Below, one piece after another: positions 1 through 10,455 of a stretch of 64,000 nucleotides of DNA. The DNA is taken from contig JAUIMM010000126.1 in assembly GCA_031769625.1 (NCBI GenBank), positions 4,736,001-4,800,000 on the forward strand, read 5' to 3'. The notes under the pieces are model-generated. The model was not told the DNA's origin, did not search any database, and worked only from the letters and a program-made list of their open reading frames with translations. Position numbers and translations under genes: made by a program. This DNA is from Taudactylus pleione. Taxonomy: Eukaryota > Chordata > Amphibia > Anura > Myobatrachidae. Numbering within the stretch: position 1 is the stretch's first letter; the number at the start of each line of letters is the position of its first letter.

Positions 1-400
1 ATATTGGAGAATGGCTGGATACTCGCAGCAGCAGCTCACTGAAGAAACAGCAGACACACTTTGAGAGAGCACAGTACAGAAGCTTACTAACAAGGCTATG
101 AGTCCTGTTGCACATGGCAACTTGATACTGCAGCAGGAATCCCTTTATAGAATTTGCAGGATGCTGATTGGTAGGAACTGAGAAGGAGCTACTCTACTGG
201 TGGATGAGGCATCACGTGAGCAAAACCAAGATGGCTGCGCCCATCTAGATGGAAAGCGGCATTCTAATCATGTGGAATGCCGGAGCCAAGGCAAAGAGAG
301 GACTGCGGATGCCTGAGAGGAGAGGAAATGCTGAAGGAGCCAGCCAGAGAGGACAGAGCCACTGCAGCATCACATGAGAGCTGGAAGACGCTGCGGGTAA
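1..400 (+). repeat. LTR remnant (3' part), same family as the solo LTR at 31789-32644
   Basis: From about position 80 this stretch follows the 3' half of the repeat at 32297-32640 step by step: a segment with 'ctatgagtcct', then 'caacttgatactgc', a 'gatgctgattgg' block, a 'ccaagatgg' block and a 'gccagagaggacagag' block. The second copy is bounded by TG...CA and a 5-bp duplication, so this one is read as a truncated LTR. No internal coding region of the element is visible. The outer boundary lies outside the window. Confidence 0.6.
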
Positions 401-559
401 GCGCCCGCAATGGTAATCGTAGATATTAAAAACTGCCTCCGGTACCTAAACAGGGGGAGTTTGGAACAGATAGAGGAGTTTGGGGAATAAAATTAATCTT
501 AATAGCAATGATTCTTCCTAGCCACAAAACTATTTTTCTCCCCCACATGGCAACGTGCC

Positions 560-2310
560 ATTTGATTCTGGAAAGGATCCAGGGAAAGTACTCCTGGTTC
601 AAGTCATTAAAGTGATAATTGAATAATACTCCTAAATATTGTATTCTACGGTCTTGAAATTTAAAAGAATAGGATGGCCCTCAATTGAGATGTGACATGT
701 AACAACTTAATTTTATAGCCGTAGAGGATTCCATATACCAGCCCATAAAGGGATGGTAGAAAGGACTGAGGACCTCATTCAGAGTCGGTCATTGCGGCCG
801 CATGGTCGTACGCCATCGATGTTTGCTAAACTGCGCATGCGTAAAATTCGCAATGCGCGTGCGCAAACTAGCTATTACGATCACAAATTTCTCTCTCCTT
901 CAACTTGGCCAGGTCATTAGTTTGAGTGACAGGATGAGGCGTTTGTGGGTGGTAACAGGGGAAGGTGCTTGTGAATGGATGAGTGGAGATCCGAACGCAG
1001 GCGTTCCTGACTATGCAAACAGCGTTTTATGGGAGTGCATAATTAACTAAGTAGTGTCATGGCACATGTGAGATGGGAGGTTTTTACACTGACTTGATCA
1101 TAGTGCTTAAGAGAGGGTATGGTCAACCTTAAGCTCTACGACCAGCTCCGATGGTTCCCGATGGTCTCGAATAATCCTTATATGCCCAGAGATGACGTGT
1201 AATGGGAACGAGAAGGGGGCGTATTTTTAGTCTCCCCTCCCCTCGCTCGTCCAGCTAACGATCACATCTTAACGACGCAACTTGCGAGCGCTTCATTTGC
1301 ATATCCGGACCCTTTTACCTTACGACCGTGCAGCCGCAACGACCGACTCTGAATGAGGTCCTGAGTGTGGGTAAGGGAAAGATGAATATCATCCACAGAC
1401 AGATACATTTTAAATTCACGGGAACCCACCTCCACACTACGTATATCAGTAGAATGTCTAATAATGGAAGCTAGGGGTTCAATTATCAAAGCAAAAACTA
1501 GTGGAGACAATGGACATCCCTATCTAATTCCATTGAATAGGGGAAAAGACTCAGAGAGGGAGCCAATAGTGAGGATTCTTGTCATGGAAGTTGAATAAAG
1601 AGCAGAAAAACCTGTAAAGAATTCCGCAGAGATACCATAGGTTCTCAAAGCATTAAACATAAAAGTCAAATGCCTTTTCAGCATCCAGGGATAAAATAAT
1701 CTTTTGAAACAATCTATGGTGTACAATTTGGATAAGGTCAATCATCCAGGCCTGCCACCCTAGGATAAACCCTACTTGGTCAAAATGCACAAGTGCAGGA
1801 AAAACCCCATTCAGGTGATCATCCAAAGTCTTGGAATAAAGTTTAAGAGATATAAGTGTGTAGCTGGCACAGTCATTAGGGTCCTTCTCATCCTTATGAA
1901 TCACTTTGATCCTTGGTTCCAGCATAGTTTTAAGGAAAGGAGTGCCATGTAACATGGCATTAAACAAGGTGTGGAGGTGGGGGACCAGAATAGAGGTCAC
2001 CCACCTCCAAAGCTATATATAATAGGCTAAGGAAAAGCCATCCAGGCCAAGGGCTTTAGAATATTTCTGGCTTTTATAACTGCTTATATTTCCTATATGG
2101 AAATATCTAGATTCAACTTTTGAGCCACCTGGGGTGAGAGTATAGGGAGAAAGGCACGGGTAAGCAAACCATTAATGGCATCCTCTGATGGTCCAGAACC
2201 AATGTGTTGGCTGTCAAAGTTATATAATTTGGAGTAAAATAATTGAAATTATTTATTGAGGTCAGGACTATAAGAAAGAGTCACAAGGTTGTTTTTCTAT
2301 TAAGTCATTT
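560..2310 (-). pseudogene. L1-like LINE ORF2 relic (reverse transcriptase)
   Basis: Read on the minus strand, the frames follow the order of an L1-clade reverse transcriptase. A block with DCASY and a conserved ISLKLYSK lies near 1830-1880, LSLDAEKAFD lies near 1660-1700, and SPLVFALIIEPLA lies near 1470-1510. The catalytic YADD box appears as LSVDD near 1385-1405, so its first residues have changed. The region before the RT (PGPDGF-like, near 2040) and the post-catalytic region (GYKI, about 700-715) are also recognisable. Several frameshifts and stops break the frame, and a MITE at 770-1361 interrupts it. It is a dead fragment without 5' UTR, endonuclease domain or poly(A) tail. The L1 clade is preferred over Tx1 or RTE from motif spacing only. 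Confidence 0.8.
770..1361. mobile_element. Harbinger-like MITE, family A copy 1
   Basis: The ends are near-perfect inverted repeats of about 40 bp. The left one starts ggacctcattcagagtcggt, and the right end read backwards starts the same way, with differences only further in. The element is flanked by TGA at 767-769 and 1362-1364, a 3-bp duplication of the PIF/Harbinger type. It has no coding capacity. It lies inside the L1 relic, so it is younger than that copy. Superfamily is inferred from the 3-bp duplication and GG(G/A)CC termini; no transposase is present to confirm it. Confidence 0.75.
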
Positions 2311-3363
2311 GAAAATGCAACTATCATATTTCAATACATTTTATCATTAAATAATGAAGACTCCAAGGTTCAACATATGTTTATTTTGCCAATGCAAGCT
2401 CAGTTTTACTTTAGCTTCTTGATTTAAAAAAATAAAGTGTATCCATTCACAACGACCAATTCAAGCACATTGCCAAATATGAAAATCAACTTTTCCATCA
2501 TTAGATTGGTTTCCAAATAAAAGCCTCAGTAAACCAGTCCATCAATTAATTCAAAGTAAAATAGAAATAAATCCTCTGCATATACCACCGTGCCTTCCTC
2601 TGCACATTTCCACTGCCTCTCATGGTTTAGCAGCTCAAATAGAACAGCCAGGCTGCCATGTCAGAAACAGAACTGGTAAAGAAAAACAAAAAAACAAATC
2701 AAATAAGTAATGTGTAGTTGGGGTCACCACCAGGTTCAAGAACTTAGTGTTCAAATGGTAATGTTCTCACCCTGAGGGATATTATAATAAGATATTTATA
2801 TCTAAAGTTGTAATATGAAAAAAGGTTAATCTTGGCGGAGAACCTAAATTCCATAATTAAATATTGTGTTGAAATTCAGTTTAATGGATAAGGGAAGGCA
2901 ACGTACTTTGCAATATTGATCATCTGGCAGCCTATTCAATGCTTTATATATTTATGAAATCACAAGATAAGGGACACTAATTGAGTATACTTAATGAATC
3001 AGCCAAATAAGGTCCAGAAACTGCAGCTAAAAATAAATGCTACGGTAACAATATCAGCCTGAACAGAACAGAATGTCAGTTAGGATATAAATCTTACAGT
3101 GAGCTGCCACATTCAAATTGCAGCCATCTCTTTGGGTTTTCTGTATCATAGACAAATAATCATTTCAGAATTTAAGATTATTTACAATAACTGTTTTATG
3201 ACTTATAAAATTATATATTATTTGTGCATGACACAATATTTTTACATAACAAATATAGAAATTGTAATTATGAAAAAACGGAGACCAGGAATTACCAGAT
3301 TTAGCAAGAAGATGAAAAGCAAGCAAAATCCTGTCATTACTTAGCACATCATCAATTAAAATT
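2311..3363. other. AT-rich unassigned sequence
   Basis: There is no open frame with recognisable content, no long repeat and no splice-like exon that I can support. The stretch is AT-rich with short A runs. It may hold old repeat sequence beyond recognition. Confidence 0.3.
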
Positions 3364-3650
3364 GTATACAATTAATCGTTCATAAATCGTTTGCAAATCA
3401 TTTGCAAAAATGTCTAAAACGACCAGCGATGCGCGCTCCCGCTGGTCATTTAGACATCTATCATCGGGCAAACATGCTGGACAACCTGATGATAACGTCA
3501 GGTTCAGCATATCTGCAGATGATTGATGTGTCTACACTGAACGACTGCTCATTCAGTGTAGGCACATCACAGACTGACAAACGACTGCACGATGTCGTAA
3601 TCGTGCAGTCATTTTCATGTCTTCTAGTGGCTGGGCACCTTAAGGTTTTA
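3364..3650. mobile_element. Degenerate MITE related to the element at 16937-17257
   Basis: The segment around 3470-3510 (aacatgctggacaacctgat, then a tcgtcaggtt-like block) parallels 17050-17090 in the better-preserved element, and both contain repeated 'tcgtt(c/g)a' and 'acgat' motifs. Short local palindromes are present, for example cgaccagcg...cgctggtc. The termini are not clear, so the boundaries are approximate. Confidence 0.4.
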
Positions 3651-4125
3651 AGGTTTATTTAATGCCATCATATTCTTGCTATTATATAGTAATACTTTCA
3701 CATGTGTTTTAAAGTATAAAAAAGCCAAATTATTTGTTTAGTTGTATTTAATCTGGTTTATTATAGGTTTTTATATGTTTTGAATTTTTAACATCTAAAA
3801 GCTTCTTAAATAACATTAAAATATTGAAAATGCCTTATAATCTACAGCAAATAAATCAGATATTGGCCCCAGAACAAATGTCACATTTCAGACATAATGT
3901 AAATGCTTGTGATTTACACAATATAAATTATACTTGAAATATAATTATAATTATTAATGTTGTCAACCTTATCATATTTCTCTGCATATTCTGTATTTAG
4001 AGGTGATGCTACCTTTGTATTATTTAATATTTCCCTTTTATCTGATAGCATCCATTACATACTGTACATATATGTATTTTGAAGCTCATTAAGTGAAAAA
4101 GAAATCCTCTTTAAATTAATTTAGT

Positions 4126-4173
4126 GTTACACCTGATGAAGTCCTTATAAGGATGAAATGCATTGGGTTGCAC
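4126..4173 (+). ncRNA. Hammerhead-ribozyme-like motif, intact core, PLE-associated
   Basis: The sequence has the two conserved core boxes of a type I hammerhead ribozyme: CTGATGA at 4133-4139 and GAAA at 4155-4158. Between them is a stem II that pairs gtcct with aggat (one G-T pair) around a tata loop. A very short stem III (tgcat) and the tt at the predicted cleavage site precede ggg, the start of the 3' strand of stem I. The facing 5' strand is acac, giving one mismatch in stem I. Minimal hammerheads of this layout are known in Penelope-like retroelements. Whether this copy cleaves is not known. Confidence 0.6.
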
Positions 4174-4480
4174 TTTCTACCCTGTTGGTTGTTTTATTGC
4201 AGTTAAGGATATACCAAATGTCAAAGGAGGGAATTAGTACGGGAAAATAACTATTCCATTTGTTGTCATCTACAAGGTGTGGATCCGGAAGGTTATCTCA
4301 AAGTCAATCATGAGGATAAATGGACATAACCCATTCCCGTCATTAATTCAGATTTGGAATATTGGAATGTTTTAACGTTCCTAAAAAAAAGTCTGTTTTA
4401 TATGACATACATGAAATAAATTTATCTGTGTATGATAATTGGAGTACTAGACTGTTGTTAGTGCCCCCTTTTTATTTGGT

Positions 4481-4513
<33 letters not shown>
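4174..4513 (+). repeat. PLE terminal sequence ending in (TA)n
   Basis: Downstream of the hammerhead-like motif comes about 300 bp of non-coding sequence and then a (TA) run at about 4486-4511. The same order (hammerhead-like motif, several hundred bp, then TA run) recurs at 35343-36030 and 38516-39040. I read it as the outer part of a PLE terminal repeat. No PLE coding sequence was recognised upstream of this copy. Confidence 0.4.
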
Positions 4514-4515
<2 letters not shown>

Positions 4516-5151
4516 GTGCTCAAAGTGGGAATTTAGAGGTGGGGTTATGGAGATTTAAATCCCCCCCTTTGACCCCTGCATCCATATCACCTCATGTACC
4601 TCTCACCCCTCACACTTCTACCTGCCTGCTCCCCTCTCTCACTAACAGATTCCCTCTCACAACCCACACCACTAACTGTCTGCTTCCCTCTGTCTGGCCA
4701 TCTCTCTATTCCCACTCTCACACCCACCCCTCTCTCTGATTCCCTCTGACCTGCGCTGGAATGGAGCCGGCGGGAGGCTGAGAGCATTGGGTCGTAATTG
4801 CTGCGGCAGTGCACTGCAGTTTACAATCAAAAAAGGGGAGGCTTTGTAAATCTGGTGCCGGCTATGAGCCAATGAGAAGCTGCCACTTCTCATTGGCTGG
4901 TGGGCCGCAAGCCATGATTGCCTGGTGGCCAGTGCTGCTTACTTACAGTGCAGCTGGGTACATGCCAGCACCTCTGCCGATTGAGATGTGTCCCCAGCAT
5001 AATACACCTCTATACAATGCTGCTGCTGTTCCAGTGCTGGGATCCCATACTGGATCCCAGCACTGGTACATTCTATTCTGTGCTAAAATGAAGTGGGGGC
5101 GGGAAGTGGCGGTGTGTCAAACTACCGTATACTGCACCACTTCAACCACTG
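4514..5151. mobile_element. Non-autonomous hAT element (638 bp)
   Basis: The ends are cagtgctcaaagtggg at the left and, read backwards from the right, cagtggttgaagtggt. They are flanked by tatatatg at 4506-4513 and 5152-5159, an exact 8-bp duplication as made by hAT transposases. It sits in a TA run, so the duplication is less informative than a unique one, but the terminal g fits. The interior is C-rich near 4560-4740 and encodes nothing recognisable. Confidence 0.75.
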
Positions 5152-5413
5152 TATATATGTATATATACAGTTTAAGTAATAGATATACCAGTCTTGAGTG
5201 TGCTGTCCCGCTCTGATAAATACATGCCTCGGTGTGCATTGTGGCACATAAGGCCGAAGGCATGCATCACAACGCACACAAAGGCATGCGTATATCAGAG
5301 TGCAACCGCTCTGATATGGTGAAACACATACAGAATAGGAGAAGAAAATACTTCAGAACAGGCTGTTTCATTTAAATTATTTTTAATTAATATTTAACTG
5401 GATGACAGTGTAA
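5152..5413. other. Unassigned; continuation of the TA-flanked repeat
   Basis: After the hAT duplication the TA-rich sequence resumes. A pair of inverted 'ctctgatat'/'atatcagag' blocks lies near 5290-5320, and 'aggcatgc' recurs near 5259 and 5282. It is probably the rest of the repeat into which the hAT element inserted. Confidence 0.3.
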
Positions 5414-5785
5414 GTGAATAGCACAGACGGTGTAATGGTTAGCATTACTGCCTCACAGCACTACGGTCATGGGTTCGATTCCCACCATGACCCTAACTGT
5501 ACGGAGTTTGTATATTCTCCCTGTGCTTGCATGGGTTTCCTCCAGGTACTCCGGTTTCCTCCCACACTCCATAAATATACTAGTACGTTAATTGGCTCCT
5601 ACCAAAAATGAACCCTAGTTTGTATGTGTGTGTGTGCGTTTACATGTGGTAGGGAATATAGATTGTAAGCTCCACTGGGACAGGGACTGATGTGAGTGGC
5701 CAAATATGCTCTGTAAAGCACTGCGGAATATTGTGTGTGCTATATAAATAACTGGTAATAAATAAATAAATAAATAAAACAGTTG
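5414..5785 (+). mobile_element. tRNA-headed SINE with LINE-like tail
   Basis: The head contains an A-box-like tggttagcatt near 5437 and a B-box ggttcgattcc near 5472, the internal promoter of RNA polymerase III in tRNA genes. The body runs through the 'gtttcctcc...tccggtttcctcccacactcc' segment seen in widespread vertebrate tRNA-derived SINEs. The tail has 'gattgtaagctcc...gggacagggactgatgtgag...gctatataaata', which resembles the 3' end of CR1/L2-type LINEs, and ends in (AATA)n at 5757-5778. The cloverleaf is not complete enough to call a tRNA gene. A run of TG at about 5622-5636 lies inside. Confidence 0.8.
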
Positions 5786-6019
5786 AACATCAATGACTAC
5801 TGTCACTGTGGTTCATTTTGGAAAGAAAACATGTTGTTCAACATTGAATTGTACTGGCAGGAAGTGCTCAGGGTCAGAGCTGGCATGTCTGCTCATTGTT
5901 TGCTGTTTCTGGATTCTAAAGTGGTTGCTAAGGTATGTCCTGTTCAAGTTCTTTGGTGAGAACTAATATCAGGTCCATTGTGTCATGAAGTAATTTGGAC
6001 ATCTCTTGAAATTGTTCTG

Positions 6020-7737
6020 TCAGAAATGTATGTCAGTGAGACAGTGATGTGTATTCCTGTCAGCGATGCAGTGATGTGTACAGTATTCCTGTCAGCGAGG
6101 AAGTGATGTGTACAGTATTCCTGTCAGTGAGGCAGTGATGTGTACAGTATTCCTGTCAGCGATGCAGTGATGTGTACAGTATTCCTGTCAGTGAGGAAGT
6201 GATGTGTACAGTATTCCTGTCAGTGATGCAGTGATGTGTACAGTATTCCTGTCAGTGAGGCAGTGATGTGTACAGTATTCCTGTCAGCGATGCAGTGATG
6301 TGTACAGTATTCCTGTCAGTGAGGAAGTGATGTGTACAGTATTCCTGTCAGTGAGGCAGTGATGTGTACAGTATTCCTGTCAGCGATGCATTGATGTGTA
6401 CAGTATTCCTGTCAGTGAGGAAGTGATGTGTACAGTATTCCTGTCAGTGATGCAGTGATGTGTACAGTATTCCTGTCAGTGAGGCAGTGATGTGTACAGT
6501 ATTCCTGTCAGTGAGGCAGTGATGTGTACAGTATTCCTGTCAGCGATGCAGTGATGTGTACAGTATTCCTGTCAGTGAGGAAGTGATGTGTACAGTATTC
6601 CTGTCAGTGAGGCAGTGATGTGTACAGTATTCCTGTCAGCGATGCAGTGATGTGTACAGTATTCCTGTCAGTGAGGAAGTGATGTGTACAGTATTCCTGT
6701 CAGTGATGCAGTGATGTGTACAGTATTCCTATCAGTGAGGCAGTGATGTGTACAGTATTCCTGTCAGTGAGGCAGTGATGTGTACAGTATTCCTGTCAGC
6801 GATGCAGTGATGTGTACAGTATTCCTGTCAGTGAGGAAGTGATGTGTACAGTATTCCTGTCAGCGAGGAAGTGATGTGTACAGTATTCCTGTCAGTGAGG
6901 CAGTGATGTGTACAGTATTCCTGTCAGTGAGGCAGTGATGTGTACAGTATTCCTGTCAGCGATGCAGTGATGTGTACAGTATTCCTGTCAGTGAGGAAGT
7001 GATGTGTACAGTATTCCTGTCAGCAAGGAAGTGATGTGTACAGTATTCCTGTCAGTGAGGCAGTGATGTGTACAGTATTCCTGTCAGCGAGGAAGTGATG
7101 TGTACAGTATTCCTGTCAGCGAGGAAGTGATGTGTACAGTATTCCTGTCAGTGAGGCAGTGATGTGTACAGTATTCCTGTCAGTGAGGCAGTGATGTGTA
7201 CAGTATTCCTGTCAGCGAGGAAGTGATGTGTACAGTATTCCTGTCAGTGAGGCAGTGATGTGTACAGTATTCCTGTCAGTGAGGCAGTGATGTGTACAGT
7301 ATTCCTGTCAGTGAGGCAGTGATGTGTACAGTATTCCTGTCAGCGATGCAGTGATGTGTACAGTATTCCTGTCAGTGAGGAAGTGATGTGTACAGTATTC
7401 CTGTCAGTGAGGCAGTGATGTGTACAGTATTCCTGTCAGTGAGGAAGTGATGTGTACAGTATTCCTGTCAGTGAGCAAGTGATGTGTACAGTATTCCTGT
7501 CAGTGAGGCAGTGATGTGTACAGTATTCCTGTCAGCGAGGAAGTGATGTGTACAGTATTCCTGTCAGTGAGGAAGTGATGTGTACAGTATTCCTGTCAGT
7601 GAGGCAGTGATGTGTACAGTATTCCTGTCAGCGAGGAAGTGATGTGTACAGTATTCCTGTCAGTGAGGCAGTGATGTGTACAGTATTCCTGTCAGTGAGG
7701 CAGTGATGTGTACAGTATTCCTGTCAGTGAAGCAGCG
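6020..7737. repeat. 32-bp minisatellite, about 53 units
   Basis: A core of 32 bp (gtgatgtgtacagtattcct followed by gtcag and a variable 7-mer) repeats head to tail with almost no length change. The 7-mer takes a few forms: cgatgca, tgaggaa, tgaggca, tgatgca and cgaggaa. In the first half these forms occur in a repeated order, which makes a higher-order repeat of seven to eight units. Unit length is not a multiple of three, so no long peptide is encoded. There are no unique spacers. Confidence 0.97.
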
Positions 7738-7849
7738 ATGTACTGCTTTTCTGTGAGCAGTGTATCTCTGTCTCTGAGAGATCTTATTGTATACACTTGT
7801 GAAATCGTATGTCAGTGGCATTGTGATGAGGTTCAAATAACAGTTAGAA

Positions 7850-8100
7850 GCAGACCAATATATATATATATATATGCAGATGGACAGCAGTGGTCCATGC
7901 ATAAATAAAGACACTGCAGGCAAGGTACGTTACAAACGTTTCAATGCGAGTAGCATTTTTGTCAGGGTTCAAGACATCTTGTGCCCTAATGAAAATGCTT
8001 CTCACATTGAAACGTTGGTATTATTGGACATGTATTGGAAAGGCTGAATTAAAGCATACTGTGTTTTTCAATTATTGCAATTTTGCAGGCTATAAACTGT
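7850..8100. repeat. PLE-type terminal relic: inverted pair of hammerhead-like motifs next to (TA)n
   Basis: On the plus strand 7984-8018 reads cctaatga, a stem of aatgc...cactt-like sequence, then tgaaacgttgg. On the minus strand 7926-7968 reads ccctgacaaaaatgc, then gcattgaaacgttt. Both resemble a hammerhead layout with the CTGATGA box damaged and the GAAAC box kept. They face each other across about 20 bp, and a TA run (7858-7876) lies just outside. The inverted arrangement parallels 38311-38663. Function is unlikely given the core changes. Confidence 0.45.
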
Positions 8101-8394
8101 AGTGCTGTATAATGATAGGCTCCAATTAAGCAAAGTTGATATTATAATTTTTCATTTATACAGTAAATGATACATGTAAAATCATACTTGTACTTGTTAC
8201 ATTGTAATTGAAAGAGGACATGGCTGAAACAATAGTTGCTCATAGTGGAGCTTGGGAAGGTTATGAGGGTGCATTATTGTGGGTGGATTTGGTAGGAGTA
8301 GAGTATACTGCATTCTAATAAAGAAATTGGATTTCAGGAATCATTTAAAGATCTGAAGGCTGTTTGAGAGTCTGACTGGATATAGGGCCTCATT
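8101..8394. other. Unassigned AT-rich sequence
   Basis: No repeat boundary, open frame or motif that I can name. It lies between the PLE terminal relic and MITE family B copy 1. Confidence 0.3.
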
Positions 8395-8922
8395 CAGCAA
8401 CGAACGCAGTTGCTAATAAGCATGCAATCGGCCAATTGTTGCATACTGCACATGTGTATGCATCACAGTGCACGTGTGCAAACTAGCCACTGTGATCGGA
8501 ACTGCGATTGCAGTGACTATGCAGACCCATCGCATAGTGATTGACAGGAAGTGTCATTTGTGGGTGGTAACGGGGAGGTGGTCTGTTGAACGCAGACGTG
8601 CAAGTGCTTTTCAACGGCGTTGCAGGGGCATGCATAAATTATACACTGCGATGCCCTACGCAGCCTGAGGCCTGATAGCGTGCGTGGAAGTTAGCAATTT
8701 CTGAGTAAGGTCAGGGCTTATGCAAGTGTGCGTGAGGCTGCGATGGTAATTGATTGTACCGATGTTTTCACAGTCCTGCTAAACATTATGGATTTGTGTG
8801 CTAAGTAAAGTGGGCGTCCTTGTGTAGTGCAGCGGCGGCATTGCGATAGCATACTATTGCAGTTGAACTGCAGGCGTAATCGCTAATGCATTCACAGTTG
8901 CGTTCTTTGCTGAATCAGGCCC
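8395..8922. mobile_element. Harbinger-like MITE, family B copy 1 (528 bp)
   Basis: Termini are gggcctcattcagcaacgaa and, read backwards from the right, gggcctgattcagcaaagaa, giving inverted repeats of at least 30 bp. The flanks are ATA at 8392-8394 and 8923-8925, a 3-bp duplication. The interior has 'gattgacaggaagtg' followed by 'gtgggtggtaac', which family A copy 1 shares in part (gtgggtggtaac). A second copy lies at 53481-54597. No coding sequence. Confidence 0.85.
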
Positions 8923-9059
8923 ATAGTTGAAGGTTTCCATAAGTGGGTAGTGTCAGTTTGTAAAGTCTTGAGATTTAGGTGGGTGAGAGGGAGAGTATTT
9001 TTTGATGAGATTTGATATGTTGGCCCTACGGGATGTCCGATCTCTAGATAGACAATCCC

Positions 9060-9800
9060 TTCATTACAGGAGATAATTCATCTAAGATAATGAAGACAAA
9101 ATCCAAAAACAATCGGTAGACTAATTATGACTTGGCCTTCATTTCGAAATTCAATTATTCTTCTCTAGAAATTAAGAGAATCATTTATAAGAACTATGAC
9201 ATTGTAAAACATAGTAATATACTGAGAAAATGTCTTCCAAATAAACCTCTAGTTATTTACAAAAATAATAGATCCCGCAAAACTATACTAGCCCCGAGTT
9301 TCCTAAGATCTACAGAAAAATCCAGTACAGTCAATATAAACTGGCTAACAAATAGACTAAAGGCTTTTTCAAATGCGGCAAAACCTGTCAATTTGTTTCC
9401 CACATAACCAAATATGTCTTTTGTACTAACGAGACTAGATCTTATGAGATTGAATCGATTATCAGTTGCGATTCGATATATGTTATATATATGCTGAAAT
9501 GTGAATGCAATCTTATTTACGTTGGACGGATGACCAGATCCTTGAAACTTCGTTTCATGGAATACCGTCTCAACATTTTGAACAAATATCAAAAACACAG
9601 CATATCTAGACACTTCTGTGAAATACATGGAGCAGATCCTAAACGTCTTCAGCTGATAGGTTTGGAGTCAGTCCCCCATAGTGTGTGGGGGGTACGAGAT
9701 ACCAACAGGTTTTACGGATGTTTAGATTGGGATCCCTCCATCAAGATGGTTTCAATGAAAATCTAGAACTTAACTCCATTCTTTTGGATATTGCTTTCTA
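9060..9800 (+). pseudogene. Penelope-like element 3' coding relic: linker and GIY-YIG endonuclease
   Basis: The frames follow the C-terminal half of a PLE protein. First comes the region after the reverse transcriptase (IKRIIYKNYDIV... RKCLPNKPLVIYK, 9170-9270). Then a cysteine-bearing linker (FKCGKTCQFVSH, near 9370-9405) follows, then the GIY-YIG nuclease start CNLIYVGRMTRSLKLRF near 9508-9555, and an H...SRHF...H segment near 9595-9630. The C-terminal tail (RLGSLHQDGFNE) is near 9720-9755. Several frame changes divide it. The reverse transcriptase domain itself is missing, so the copy is 5'-truncated. The tail runs into AT-rich sequence at 9800-9940. Confidence 0.85.
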
Positions 9801-9944
9801 CTATTTGTATATTTGTTCAACTTTATTTTTAATAATAATATATTTGCAATATTATGATTATTATCATCAATATTATATATTATATTATATTATATATATC
9901 TGTTTATGGATTATTTTATTTATTTATATGGACGTATATATGGA

Positions 9945-10030
9945 TTCAGTATGATTTACCGCTGGCCGCATGGCCGGCGGTTCAAATACCAACAGCGGCA
10001 TCCCGGCAGCAGTGAAAATCCAGATTACCT
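9945..10030. mobile_element. Fragment of MITE family F
   Basis: The block cagtatgatttaccgctggc, then gcatcccggcagcagtgaaaatcc, matches the end of the family F copy at about 42545-42600 read in the opposite direction (tatgatttac, cccggcaggggtgaaaatcc). Only one end is visible. It lies beside the PLE fragment. Confidence 0.5.
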
Positions 10031-10455
10031 GACTTCAGGATTAATCACATATATTTCATGTATTTATTATTAATACTCACCTTGAATTGGGTATTATAAG
10101 AGCTGTGTTATACTTTTTCAGTATTTGCGTTCCTTGAAAACAATAGGAGGCTTGACACCCCTCCTCACAGCTTCTATCAACCTGTTTTAATTTAAAGCGC
10201 CATTCTTGAGAGTTTTTTCTTTTGTTAGACTGAGGTATTAGTTGTGTTTCTGAAGTGACATAGATTTGAGGGGAAATGGTGACTCTGGGAGATGGTGGAG
10301 CAAGAGATATTCCAGGGAGAGATACTCAAGGAGCAGTAAGCCATAAACCAGGAAAGAAGTGAAATTCATAGTATGAAGGGTGTGCATGAGAAGAGGGTGA
10401 TCAGTAGTGTCAATAACAGAGCGGTCCAGGTGTATGAGTATGGAAAAGTGATCCT
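10031..10455. other. Unassigned; possible PLE 3' flank
   Basis: Non-coding sequence following the PLE endonuclease relic. It contains a near-palindrome 'aggaggcttgacacccctcct' near 10145. Nothing else can be supported. Confidence 0.25.

Noticed and set aside
4362..4739. 125-codon ORF containing an IYIYIY stretch
   Set aside because: The frame is open through a TA run and C-rich MITE sequence; it is a composition artefact, like similar frames at 18534-18903, 36049-36273 and 38919-39179.
5414..5490. Functional tRNA gene
   Set aside because: A- and B-box-like motifs are present, but no complete cloverleaf is evident and the sequence continues into a SINE body and an (AATA)n tail.
6020..7737. 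CRISPR array
   Set aside because: Repeat spacing is regular, but every unit is nearly the same over its whole 32 bp and there are no unique spacers. The context is a vertebrate genome. It is a minisatellite.
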